The notes under the pieces: generated by a model | The model's database searches: none | What the model saw: only the letters and a program-made list of their open reading frames with translations | What the model was told of the DNA's origin: nothing | Shown here: one piece after another, positions 25,217-32,589 of the stretch | Position numbering within the stretch: the first letter of the stretch is position 1 | Layout of the letters: each line of letters starts with the position of its first letter | Source of the DNA: Umezawaea tangerina | GTDB lineage: Bacteria; Actinomycetota; Actinomycetes; Mycobacteriales; Pseudonocardiaceae | Assembly (NCBI RefSeq): GCF_003002815.1 | Contig: NZ_PVTF01000007.1 | Location: 1-64,000, forward strand | Direction: 5' to 3' | DNA length: 64,000 nt | Translations under genes and position numbers: made by a program

Positions 25217-26587
25217 TCAGACCGACTCGAGGTAGCGGCGCCGCTCCCAGCCGGTCACCTCGGCGTCGGCGGCCGCCTGCTCCGCCTGGCCCAGCAGGCA
25301 CAGCAGCCGCGTCAGCTCGTCGCCCAGCGCCGACCGCGCGAACTTGCTCCGGTCCAGCAGGGTCACGGCCTCCGCCACGGTGCGCGGCAGCGGTTCGGCG
25401 TCGCCCCCGGCGTAGACGTCCGCGGTCGACTCGGGCGGCGGTTCCCGGTGGTCCTCCAGCCCGGCGAGCCCCGCCAGCAGCTGGGTGGCCACCAGCAGGT
25501 GGGGGTTGGCGTCGGCCGTCGCCACCCGGTGCTCCAGCCGGGTCCCGGCGTCGCCGTGCACGAGCGCGCGCACCGCGACCGAGCGATGGTCGAACCCCCA
25601 GGTGACGTGGGTCGGCGCGAACGAGTAGCCCACGGACCGCTTGTAGCCGTTGGGGGTCGGGACGGCGACGTGGCAGGTCTCGGCGACGTGGTGCACCAGA
25701 CCGCCCAGGTAGGACCGCCCCTGCTCGCTGAGCCCGCCGGTCTCCTCGTCCCAGAAGGCGTTGCGGCCCGTCCGCCGGTCGCGCAGGCTCTGGTGCACGT
25801 GCAGCCCGCTGCCGGAGGACTCCGCCCACGGCTTGGCCATGAACGTGGCCAGGTACCCGTGCGAGGCCGCGACCTGCTTGACCGCGTAGCGGAAGAACAC
25901 CAGGTCGTCCGCTGCGGCCAGCGGCGCGGAGTACCGCAGGTTGATCTCCACCTGGCCCGCGCCGTACTCCGCCCCGCTGGCCTCCACCACCACGCCCACG
26001 GCGTGCAGCGCCGACTGGACGTCCCGGATCACCGGCCACAGGTAGGAGTCGTCGTGCAGGCTGTAGATGGGGTTGCGCCCGTGGCGCGGGCGCAGCGTCT
26101 CCCGGTCGAGCAGGTAGAACTCGGTCTCCAGGCCCACGTCCGGCTCGAACCCCGCCTGCCGGACGCGGTCCTGCGCGCGGCGGAGCACCAGCCGCGGGTC
26201 GAGCGGGACGGGCAGGCCCTCCCGGTCGACGACGTCGCAGAACACCAGCGCCGTCCCCGGCCGCCACGGCACCAGCCGCAGGGTCGTCGGGTCCGGCACC
26301 AGGAAGACGTCCGGATAGCCGCTCTCCCAGCTGTACCCGCCCGCGGGCGGCAGCACGTCGAGGCCGTAGTCGAGGCAGAACACCCCGGAGGAGAGCGCGA
26401 ACTCCGCGGTCCGCCGGAAGACCTGCGCGGGGATCCGCTTGCCCCGGATCGCCCCCATCACGTCCACGACGGCGAGCTCGACGGTCTCGATCGAGTGGTC
26501 GTCGATGAACCGGTCGACTGCCCGCGTCCCGTCTCCCACCGTGGCATCACGCACGGGACCGACGGTAGGAGTACCGATCCGGGCCAA
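25217..26587 (-). CDS. Glutamine synthetase-like ligase (GlnA3/4/PuuA type)
   Basis: Up to 456 residues of the GS fold. The N-terminal beta-grasp part reads ELAVVDVMGAIRGKRIP. The ATP/glutamate sites are GLETEFYLLDRETL, GAGQVEINL, KPWAESSGSGLHVHQSL and the C-terminal RLEHRVATADANPHL. This is the gamma-glutamyl-amine/polyamine ligase branch, not housekeeping GlnA, which would carry a GDNGSGMH(T/C)HQS box. It forms an amide between a carboxylate (often glutamate) and an amine. The start is uncertain: TTG 26587 gives the full N-terminus, with later GTG codons possible. First gene of the operon, behind a 71-bp region with palindromes. Confidence 0.85.
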   Translation of the reverse strand: MARIGTPTVGPVRDATVGDGTRAVDRFIDDHSIETVELAVVDVMGAIRGKRIPAQVFRRTAEFALSSGVFCLDYGLDVLPPAGGYSWESGYPDVFLVPDPTTLRLVPWRPGTALVFCDVVDREGLPVPLDPRLVLRRAQDRVRQAGFEPDVGLETEFYLLDRETLRPRHGRNPIYSLHDDSYLWPVIRDVQSALHAVGVVVEASGAEYGAGQVEINLRYSAPLAAADDLVFFRYAVKQVAASHGYLATFMAKPWAESSGSGLHVHQSLRDRRTGRNAFWDEETGGLSEQGRSYLGGLVHHVAETCHVAVPTPNGYKRSVGYSFAPTHVTWGFDHRSVAVRALVHGDAGTRLEHRVATADANPHLLVATQLLAGLAGLEDHREPPPESTADVYAGGDAEPLPRTVAEAVTLLDRSKFARSALGDELTRLLCLLGQAEQAAADAEVTGWERRRYLESV

Positions 26588-26627
26588 CCACGTCCTGTTT
26601 GTACGTGGATGGCGTCAGCGCTGACGC
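26588..26627. promoter_or_regulatory. Palindromic promoter region of the six-gene operon
   Basis: Two inverted repeats lie in the 71 bp before the GS-like gene: CCACGT-N9-ACGTGG (26588-26608) and the perfect 16-bp palindrome GCGTCAGCGCTGACGC (26612-26627). Either could bind the MmyB-type regulator or another factor. The second could instead end transcripts from the upstream hydrolase gene. Confidence 0.45.
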
Positions 26628-26658
26628 GGGTGTCGCGGGTGCTCTTCGAGGTGTGTGC

Positions 26659-27615
26659 TCACGGGGCCGTCCGGCCGTGTTCGGCGAGGAAGTCGAGCAG
26701 GAGCCCGGTGATCTCGTCGGGGCGCTCCTGCTGGATCCAGTGACCGGCCCCCGGCAGGATGACCTTGGGGATGGTCAGCGCCGAGATGAGCTCCTGGGCG
26801 CCGGGCATGACCTGGCTGGGGTCGCGGTCGCCGCCGACGAAGAGCGCGGGCGCCCGGACGGTCGCACCGGCCCACGCGCCGGTGAGCTCCCACCCGCGGT
26901 CCAGCGCGCGGTACCAGTCGAGGGCGCTGGTGAAGCCGGACTCCGCGAAGGTGTCGGCGAAGACGTCGAGCTCCGTCTCGTCGAGCCAGGAGGGCAGCTC
27001 CGCGGGCTCGTCGAGGTAGTCCAGGATGGCGGTGTCCCGCGGCACCACGAGCTGGATGGGGGTCGGGTCGTTGGCGGGGTTGTCGCCGGAGAGGGTGAAG
27101 AGCAGGCGGCGGAAGGTGGTCCGGGGGTCGCGGTCGAACTCGGCGTCCGCCTCGGGCTCCTCGAGGCGGTTCACGTAGAACTCGCCGCCCAGGAGCTCGC
27201 GCATCGTCCGCAACGGCGGGGTGGGCGGGCGGTAGCGGGGCGGCGCGCTCAGGGTGACGACGCCGCGGACCACGTCGGGGCGGAGCAGGGCCGTCTGCCA
27301 GGCGACCGGGGCGCCGAAGTCGTGGCCGACGACGGTGGCCCGCTCCTCGCCGAAGGCGTGGACGAGCCCGACGACGTCACCGACCAGGTGGAGCATCGTG
27401 TAGTCGTCGACGGACCCCGGCCGGTCGCTGCGGCCGAACCCGCGCTGGTCGGGGGCGACCACGTGGTACCCGGCCGCGGCGAGCGCGGGGATCTGGTGGC
27501 GCCAGGAGTACCAGAGCTCGGGGAACCCGTGCAGCAGCAGGACGAGCGGTCCTTCTCCCGCCTCCACCACGTGCAGGCGGATGCCGTTGGTCTCGATGAA
27601 CCCGTGGGTGGTCAT
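26659..27615 (-). CDS. Epoxide hydrolase-like alpha/beta hydrolase
   Basis: 318 residues. HGFPELWYSW carries the HGxP oxyanion motif, and the nucleophile is Asp in GHDFGAPVAW, diagnostic of soluble epoxide hydrolases and haloalkane dehalogenases. The His is in GAGHWIQQERP, with a cap domain in between. It adds water to epoxides, probably xenobiotic or lipid-derived. ATG. It lies 89 bp downstream of a TetR gene on the same strand, with an operator-like palindrome between them. It may read through into the GS-like operon, but the palindromes there argue for a separate unit. Confidence 0.9.
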   Translation of the reverse strand: MTTHGFIETNGIRLHVVEAGEGPLVLLLHGFPELWYSWRHQIPALAAAGYHVVAPDQRGFGRSDRPGSVDDYTMLHLVGDVVGLVHAFGEERATVVGHDFGAPVAWQTALLRPDVVRGVVTLSAPPRYRPPTPPLRTMRELLGGEFYVNRLEEPEADAEFDRDPRTTFRRLLFTLSGDNPANDPTPIQLVVPRDTAILDYLDEPAELPSWLDETELDVFADTFAESGFTSALDWYRALDRGWELTGAWAGATVRAPALFVGGDRDPSQVMPGAQELISALTIPKVILPGAGHWIQQERPDEITGLLLDFLAEHGRTAP

Positions 27616-27638
27616 GACGTTCCTCCGACGCTTGGCTG

Positions 27639-27660
27639 TACGACGTACATGTACAACGTA
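27639..27660. promoter_or_regulatory. Candidate TetR operator before the epoxide hydrolase gene
   Basis: A 22-bp palindrome with centre GTACATGTAC and outer TACG/CGTA arms (halves TACGACGTACA and TGTACAACGTA, two mismatched pairs), 24 bp upstream of the hydrolase start. Confidence 0.55.
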
Positions 27661-27704
27661 TAGCCACGGCGCGGGGGAGCGTCAAGGGGAGGTGGTCGTG
27701 GTCG

Positions 27705-28352
27705 TCAGGCGATGCCGTGGACGCCCCGGACGAGCAGGTCCAGGTTGTCGTCGAAGTAGCCGTCCCGGTCGAAGCAGTTCGCCAGCTCCGGCGCGGCCGC
27801 CACGACGTGCGGGTAGCGGCTCGGCGGCAGCGCCTGGAGCCGCGCCTTCCGCTGCCGGACCGCGTCTTCCTCGTCCTCCGGCCCGCGGCGGTCGGCGGGG
27901 GCGGCCGTCACCAGCGCGATCACCGACGACACCAGGAACATCGCGGCCTCGGCCGCGCGGCGCGTGTCCAGTCCGGCGCGGCCCAGCAGCTCCAGCACCC
28001 GCTCGGCCAACCGCAGACCCGGCTCGGTGGCGAGCACCCTGGCCGACGCCAGCCCCGCCACCGCCGGATGGGGCCGCAGTGCCGCCAGGAGCGCGGCGAG
28101 GATCGCGCGCAGCTGCCCGTCCCAGGGCCCGTCGGTGGGCTCGGGGACGTCCACCGACGCGATCAGGTGCTCGGCCATCGCGTCGAGCAGGCTGTCCTTG
28201 TCGTCGAAGTGCCAGTACATGGCCATCGGGGTGACGGCGTTCTCCTGCGCCAGGCGCCGGATCGTCACGGCCGCCAGCCCCTCGGCGTCGGCCAGTTCGA
28301 CCGCGCGGCCGACGATCGCCTCGCGACTCAGTCGCACACCCCGCTTGCCCAT
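27705..28352 (-). CDS. TetR-family regulator (TetR class C-terminal type)
   Basis: 215 residues. The N-terminal HTH is IVGRAVELADAEGLAAVTIRRLAQENAVTPMAMYWHFDDKDSLLDAM, the form seen in true TetR and related sensors. It has a helical ligand-binding domain, ending LDLLVRGVHGIA. ATG MGKRGVRLSREAI. It lies directly upstream of the epoxide hydrolase gene in the same direction, with a palindrome in the gap, so it probably controls that gene. The ligand is unknown. Confidence 0.9.
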   Translation of the reverse strand: MGKRGVRLSREAIVGRAVELADAEGLAAVTIRRLAQENAVTPMAMYWHFDDKDSLLDAMAEHLIASVDVPEPTDGPWDGQLRAILAALLAALRPHPAVAGLASARVLATEPGLRLAERVLELLGRAGLDTRRAAEAAMFLVSSVIALVTAAPADRRGPEDEEDAVRQRKARLQALPPSRYPHVVAAAPELANCFDRDGYFDDNLDLLVRGVHGIA

Positions 28353-28414
28353 CCCGGAACCCTACGACGTGCAGCGCCCCGGCATCCGCGGGCCGGACCC
28401 CTCCGTCCGGTGCG

Positions 28415-28783
28415 TCAGCCGCGGTCGTGGAGGGTGATCCGGTAGCCGTCGGGGTCGGCGAAGGTGAACGTCCGGCCGAAGGGTCCGTCGATCGGAGCGG
28501 CGACGATGGTGTGGCCGTCGGCGACCAGGGTGTCGTGGATGGCCTGCACGTCGGTGGCGTGCAGCCAGATCGCGGCGCCGACGCCGGGGTGGTCGGCGGA
28601 GTCGAGGTCGGTGCCGGGGACGACGTCGCGCAGGGCGAACGCGATCGGCTTGGTCTCGAACACGACGGCGTGCGGGGGTCCGGCCGGGGAGCGGACGAGG
28701 CCGAGGTAGCGCTCGTAGAACGCCTGCGAGGCGTCGAGGTCGCGGGCCTGCAGCGAGATGAAGTCGGGTCCGGTGACGGGCAT
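28415..28783 (-). CDS. VOC-superfamily (glyoxalase-like) protein
   Basis: 122 residues made of two beta-alpha-beta-beta-beta modules of the vicinal oxygen chelate fold: ISLQARDLDASQAFYERYLGL in the first half, and VADGHTIVAAPIDGPFGRTFTFADPDGYRITLHDRG in the second. Such proteins act as glyoxalases, thiol transferases, dioxygenases or binding proteins for drugs. It is divergent from a MarR gene with two shared operators, a typical layout for an inducible detoxification protein. Confidence 0.88.
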   Translation of the reverse strand: MPVTGPDFISLQARDLDASQAFYERYLGLVRSPAGPPHAVVFETKPIAFALRDVVPGTDLDSADHPGVGAAIWLHATDVQAIHDTLVADGHTIVAAPIDGPFGRTFTFADPDGYRITLHDRG

Positions 28784-28802
28784 GGTGTGCTCCTCCGCTA
28801 TG

Positions 28803-28818
28803 TGTCAGCTTTCTGACA
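28803..28818. promoter_or_regulatory. MarR operator copy 1
   Basis: TGTCAG-CTTT-CTGACA, perfect 6-bp arms around 4 bp, just upstream of the VOC gene start. It has the same arms as the copy at 28831, with centres 28 bp apart. Confidence 0.7.
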
Positions 28819-28830
28819 CGAGACAATCTA

Positions 28831-28846
28831 TGTCAGAATGCTGACA
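28831..28846. promoter_or_regulatory. MarR operator copy 2, touching the MarR start codon
   Basis: TGTCAG-AATG-CTGACA. Its last base is the A of the MarR ATG. Identical arms to copy 1. The pair fits a MarR dimer repressing both divergent genes. Confidence 0.7.
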
Positions 28847-29292
28847 TGAGTCAAGACGGTGTCGACCTGGGGACGTCACTGGGCTACCTGCTCAAGGAGG
28901 CGTCGAGCGTCCTGCGCGCGGCCATGGAGGAGGTGCTGCGGCCGCTCGGGATGAGCGTGACCCACTACTCCTGCCTGGAACTGCTGGCCCAACGACCGGG
29001 CCTGTCGAACTCCGAGCTCGCGCGCGGCGCGTTCGTGACGCGGCAGTCGATGAACGTGCTGCTCCAGGCCCTGGAACGGGACGGCTACGTGACCAGGCCC
29101 GAGCAGGCACCCGTCGGGAAGGCGCTCCCCGCGCAGCTCACGCCACGCGGCAGGCGCAGCCTGGCGAAGGCGAGCGCGGCCGTCCGGGCCGTCGAGGTCA
29201 GGATGCTGGCGGGCATGACCGAGGCCGAGCAGGCGGGCGCGTTCCGGATCCTGCGCAGCATGATCGGTTCCCTGCGTGACGACGGCGCTTAG
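28846..29292 (+). CDS. MarR-family transcriptional regulator
   Basis: 148 residues with the MarR winged helix: MSVTHYSCLELLAQRPGLSNSELARGAFVTRQSMNVLLQALERDGYV, then wing residues PVGKALPAQLTPRG, and long dimerisation helices at both ends. The ATG sits at the edge of operator copy 2, so the transcript may be leaderless or nearly so. Probably autorepressing and controlling the divergent VOC gene in response to an antibiotic or phenolic ligand. Confidence 0.92.
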   Translation: MSQDGVDLGTSLGYLLKEASSVLRAAMEEVLRPLGMSVTHYSCLELLAQRPGLSNSELARGAFVTRQSMNVLLQALERDGYVTRPEQAPVGKALPAQLTPRGRRSLAKASAAVRAVEVRMLAGMTEAEQAGAFRILRSMIGSLRDDGA

Positions 29293-29325
29293 CGCGTTCT
29301 GACCGCCCTGCCGCGAGAGGAGCCC

Positions 29326-30528
29326 CTAGGGCTTGTCCTTCTTGGCCTGGCCCGGCGGCTCGTCCTTCTTGCCCGGCCCGTGCCCTTCGCCCTGTCCGGG
29401 GCCGTCGGCCTGGACGGGCGCGGGGCCTTGGGCGGGTGCGGGTTCCTGGGCGGGTGCGGCTTGCTGCGCCTGGGCGGTGTCCTGTGCCTGGGCGGCCGCG
29501 GCGCCGACCTGGTCGGACGTCTGCTGCTGGGTGGCCGGGGGACTCGTGTCGGACATCGCGGCGGGCTGCGGTGCGGTCGTGGTGGACTCGACGACGACCG
29601 CGGGGTCGGCGGTGCCGGGTGACTCGGAGACGGGCGGGGCGGAGTCGGGCGCGAGGGCCCAGCCGAGGCAGAGGGCTCCCAGGATGCCCGCCGCGGTGGC
29701 GACGAGCGCCGTCCGGCGCGGGGCGCGCATCACCGTCGTGGGGAGGTCGCCGGAGCGCAGGGTGTCGGCGCACTGGCGGGCGGTGGGCCGGTCGGCGGGG
29801 GACTGCGAGGTCATCAGCGTCAGCAACCGGGCCAGGTCCGCGGGCAGGTGCGCGGGGACGACGGGGGAGCGGTGCAGGCGCGAGACGATGGTCTCGACGT
29901 CGCTCCCGGTGTACTCGCAGTGGCCGGTGAGGCATTCCAGCAGGACCAGGCCGAGGGCGTAGACGTCGGCGGGGGAGTCGACCCCGGCGCCGCGCACCTG
30001 TTCGGGGGCGATGTAGGCGGCCGTGCCGACCAGCAGGCCGGTGCGGGTGAGGCGGGTGCTGCCGATCGTGTGGGCCAGGCCGAAGTCGGCGAGGTAGGGG
30101 GTGCCGTCGGCGTCGAGCAGGATGTTGGACGGCTTCACGTCGCGGTGCACCACGCCCTGACCGTGCACGTGGGCCAGCGCGTCGGCCACGGCGGCACCCA
30201 GCGTCCGCACCTCCTCGACGGGCAGCGGTCCCTCGGCCATCCGGTGGCGCAGCGTGGGCCCGTCGACCAGGCGCAGCACGACGAACCGCGTGCGCCCGGA
30301 GGTGCCCGCGTCGTGCACGGACACCAGGCCGGGGTGGGACAGCCCCGCCAGGATGCGGACCTCGTTGTCGAACCGGCGGGCGTTGGCGAGGTCGGTGTCG
30401 GCCGCGAACAGCTTCACCGCGACCTCGCGCCCCAGCAGGGTGTCCTGGGCGCGGCGGACCTCCGCCATGCCTCCGACCCCGATCACCTCGGCCAGTTCGT
30501 ACCGGTCGGCGAGCAGTTCGTCGGTCAC
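29326..30528 (-). CDS. Membrane Ser/Thr protein kinase (PknB-like)
   Basis: 400 residues from the GTG preceded by GAGGTG. The kinase domain covers ~1-265: Gly loop IGVGGMAEV, Lys39 (VAVKLF), catalytic HRDVKPSN with Asp130, DFG 148-150 and AYIAPEQV. A membrane helix (LVATAAGILGALCLGWALA) follows near residue 290. The outer part is low-complexity Gln/Pro/Ala with a Lys/Gly-rich end and no PASTA repeats. It should phosphorylate cytoplasmic substrates in response to an unknown outside cue. A hairpin separates it from the upstream pectinesterase gene. Confidence 0.92.
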   Translation of the reverse strand: MTDELLADRYELAEVIGVGGMAEVRRAQDTLLGREVAVKLFAADTDLANARRFDNEVRILAGLSHPGLVSVHDAGTSGRTRFVVLRLVDGPTLRHRMAEGPLPVEEVRTLGAAVADALAHVHGQGVVHRDVKPSNILLDADGTPYLADFGLAHTIGSTRLTRTGLLVGTAAYIAPEQVRGAGVDSPADVYALGLVLLECLTGHCEYTGSDVETIVSRLHRSPVVPAHLPADLARLLTLMTSQSPADRPTARQCADTLRSGDLPTTVMRAPRRTALVATAAGILGALCLGWALAPDSAPPVSESPGTADPAVVVESTTTAPQPAAMSDTSPPATQQQTSDQVGAAAAQAQDTAQAQQAAPAQEPAPAQGPAPVQADGPGQGEGHGPGKKDEPPGQAKKDKP

Positions 30529-30593
30529 CGCTGCACCTCTCGTCGCGACTCGGGACACCGCCGGGTTGCCCCGCCGCCGGGAGTCGCAAACCG

Positions 30594-30640
30594 CGCGCAC
30601 CCCGGCGGCCGTCGGGGGAGTGCGGCCGCCGGGGTGCGCG
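30594..30640 (-). terminator. Terminator of the pectinesterase/GH12 unit
   Basis: CGCGCACCCCGGCGGCCG (30594-30611) and its exact complement (30623-30640), 18-bp arms with an 11-nt loop. It starts 2 bp after the pectinesterase stop on the minus strand. Confidence 0.85.
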
Positions 30641-30641
30641 C

Positions 30642-31631
30642 TCAGCCCACGGGGTTCCAGCCGTCGGAACCCGCGAGGTACTTCTGCCGGGTGTAGGTGG
30701 CGGCCTGCGAGGACGACAGCTGGGGCCGGTTCGCGTTGGTGCCCGCGCCCGCCCCGGTGTTGGCGTACTCGAAGAACCGCGCCGACTTCCACGTCGTGGA
30801 CCCCATGTCGGTCCACGGCTGCGAGGTGCGGACGTGCGCGCCCAGCGAGGACTCGCGGATGACCACCTGGGCCTGGTTGGCCGTGCCGTTGGGGCTCCAC
30901 GGCCTGCCCAGGTACACCGTGCCGGAGGGGGCGTTCGAGGTGAACGCGCACTTGTGGAACAGGAACCCGTACGGGTTGTTGCGGTCCGTCGCGGCCGCGG
31001 TGACGTAGCCGTTGTTGCTCGACGATCCGCGCGACAGCGAGTGGATGGTGGAACCGTCGAACACCACGGTGCCGAGGCCGAAGACGAAGTCCACGTCGCC
31101 CTCGACGTAGGAGTTGCGGAAGTACTGCCGGTAGCGCGAGGTGTAGGACGGGCCCCACGACAGCAGCGTGTCCTGGTTGCCCAGCACGCGCACGTTGTCG
31201 TACACCTGCCGGTCGCCGTTGGCCGCCAGCGCCACCGCCTGCTCCGAGGGCGCCCCGGTCTCGGCGAAGTCGTTCTTCACGGTGAGCGCCCGCACCGTCG
31301 TGCCGGGCGAGTTGATGGTGACCGTCGCCGAGGTCAGCGTGCTGCCGGTGTCCTTGGCGGCCTTGTTCATGACGAGCACGACGTCCGACGCGGTGCCGGT
31401 CGCGCCCTGGATGAGCAGGTTCGACTTGGCGGCCGGGACGGTCACCGGCTCGCGGTAGGTGCCGCGGGCGATGGTGATGGTCGTGCCCGCGGACACCGCG
31501 TTCACCGCCGCCTGGAGCGTGCGGTAGTCGCCGCTGCCGTCGGCGGCCACCGTCACCGCGGCGGCGTGCGCGGTGGCGGTGGACAGCCCGGTAAGCAGTG
31601 CCGCCGCGACGACGGCCGCGAGCGCCCTCAC
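30642..31631 (-). CDS. Secreted pectin methylesterase (CE8)
   Basis: 329 residues. A signal peptide reads VRALAAVVAAALLTGLSTATAHA. The right-handed beta-helix carries pectinesterase motifs GDYRTLQAAV, QAVAL, GNQDTLLSW (catalytic Asp), DFVFGLGTVVF (catalytic Asp) and YLGRPW (Arg/Trp). It removes methyl groups from pectin outside the cell. GTG start overlaps the GH12 stop (GTGA), so the two secreted enzymes are co-translated. Together they point to growth on plant cell walls. Confidence 0.93.
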   Translation of the reverse strand: MRALAAVVAAALLTGLSTATAHAAAVTVAADGSGDYRTLQAAVNAVSAGTTITIARGTYREPVTVPAAKSNLLIQGATGTASDVVLVMNKAAKDTGSTLTSATVTINSPGTTVRALTVKNDFAETGAPSEQAVALAANGDRQVYDNVRVLGNQDTLLSWGPSYTSRYRQYFRNSYVEGDVDFVFGLGTVVFDGSTIHSLSRGSSSNNGYVTAAATDRNNPYGFLFHKCAFTSNAPSGTVYLGRPWSPNGTANQAQVVIRESSLGAHVRTSQPWTDMGSTTWKSARFFEYANTGAGAGTNANRPQLSSSQAATYTRQKYLAGSDGWNPVG

Positions 31632-32317
31632 GTCGTCACCGAGTAGCTGCTGGACGCGAAGTCCATGCCGCCCGCCGAGGAGGTGATCTCGAAACCGAAC
31701 TGCACCTCTCCCACGGTCACGTCGCCGTACCAGCCGCGCGACCCGATCCACTTCAGCACCGCCAGCACGTCGACCGTGCCGGAGTTGGTGTTGCCGGTGC
31801 GCAGGAACGAGAACACCTGGTTCGCGCCGTTGGACCCGCGGTAGACGTCCCAGGTGTGGCCGCCCACGGTCACCGTGGTCTGCTTCGACCCGATCGGGCC
31901 CACCGCGCCCTGCTTGTTGACCCAGATCATGACCTCGTAGGCGTTGTTGTCCGCCCAGATGTCGTAGGCCGTGGTGTAGGCGCCCGATCCCGGCCTGCTG
32001 ACCGCGAACGAGCTCGACAGCCTGCCCAGCGCGCTGAGCTTCTTGTTGACCGCTTTCGCCGAGTGCGGGTACGCCTTCACGCCGCCGGTGTCGGGGTGGT
32101 CTGCCCACACGCCCCAGTTGCTGTACGAGTTCGCCCAGATCGTCTGCGGTCCGGCGCCGCTTCCCCACACGTCGTTGCGGACGGTGTAGCCGCCGTTGGA
32201 CCACGTCCCCCACTTGTCCGTGGACGACCAGGTGGCGGCCCGCGCCATTCCGGTCGCGACAACCAGACCCAGCACGACGAGGACCGCAACAACGGTCGAT
32301 CGAATTCCGTTGACCAT
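31628..32317 (-). CDS. Secreted glycoside hydrolase family 12 (endoglucanase/xyloglucanase)
   Basis: 229 residues. Signal peptide MVNGIRSTVVAVLVVLGLVVATGMARA is followed by a beta-jelly roll starting TWSSTDKWGTWSNGGYTVRNDVWG. The presumed nucleophile Glu is in AYEVMIWVN and the acid/base Glu near VQFGFEIT, typical GH12 positions. It hydrolyses beta-1,4-glucan or xyloglucan. There is no carbohydrate-binding module. The promoter is in 32318-32589. First gene of the unit, coupled to the pectinesterase gene. Confidence 0.88.
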   Translation of the reverse strand: MVNGIRSTVVAVLVVLGLVVATGMARAATWSSTDKWGTWSNGGYTVRNDVWGSGAGPQTIWANSYSNWGVWADHPDTGGVKAYPHSAKAVNKKLSALGRLSSSFAVSRPGSGAYTTAYDIWADNNAYEVMIWVNKQGAVGPIGSKQTTVTVGGHTWDVYRGSNGANQVFSFLRTGNTNSGTVDVLAVLKWIGSRGWYGDVTVGEVQFGFEITSSAGGMDFASSSYSVTT

Positions 32318-32589
32318 GGCTCCGCTTTCCGGGGCGTGTCCGCCCGAGTGGTCGCGACGAAACGCGGTCGAATGGTTCCGACCGATTCGCCGGGCGAGTG
32401 TCGATGACGGGGCGGTACCGACGACTATCGCCGCGGAGGTAACCTCGTGTCAACAAGAATGGATTACCATGCGCATTTATTCACGTATTCGATGAATTCG
32501 ATCCCGGTATTCGACCACGATCGTCGGCGGGTCGATTCTCCGGTCGATTCTCCGGGTGACCCCTTCGACGTCCGGCGACGGACGCGCGG
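32318..32589. other. AT-richer promoter interval of the GH12 unit
   Basis: 272 bp with lower GC than the surroundings and no gene. It should hold the GH12 promoter. I see no CebR-like (TGGGAGCGCTCCCA) operator in it. Confidence 0.5.
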
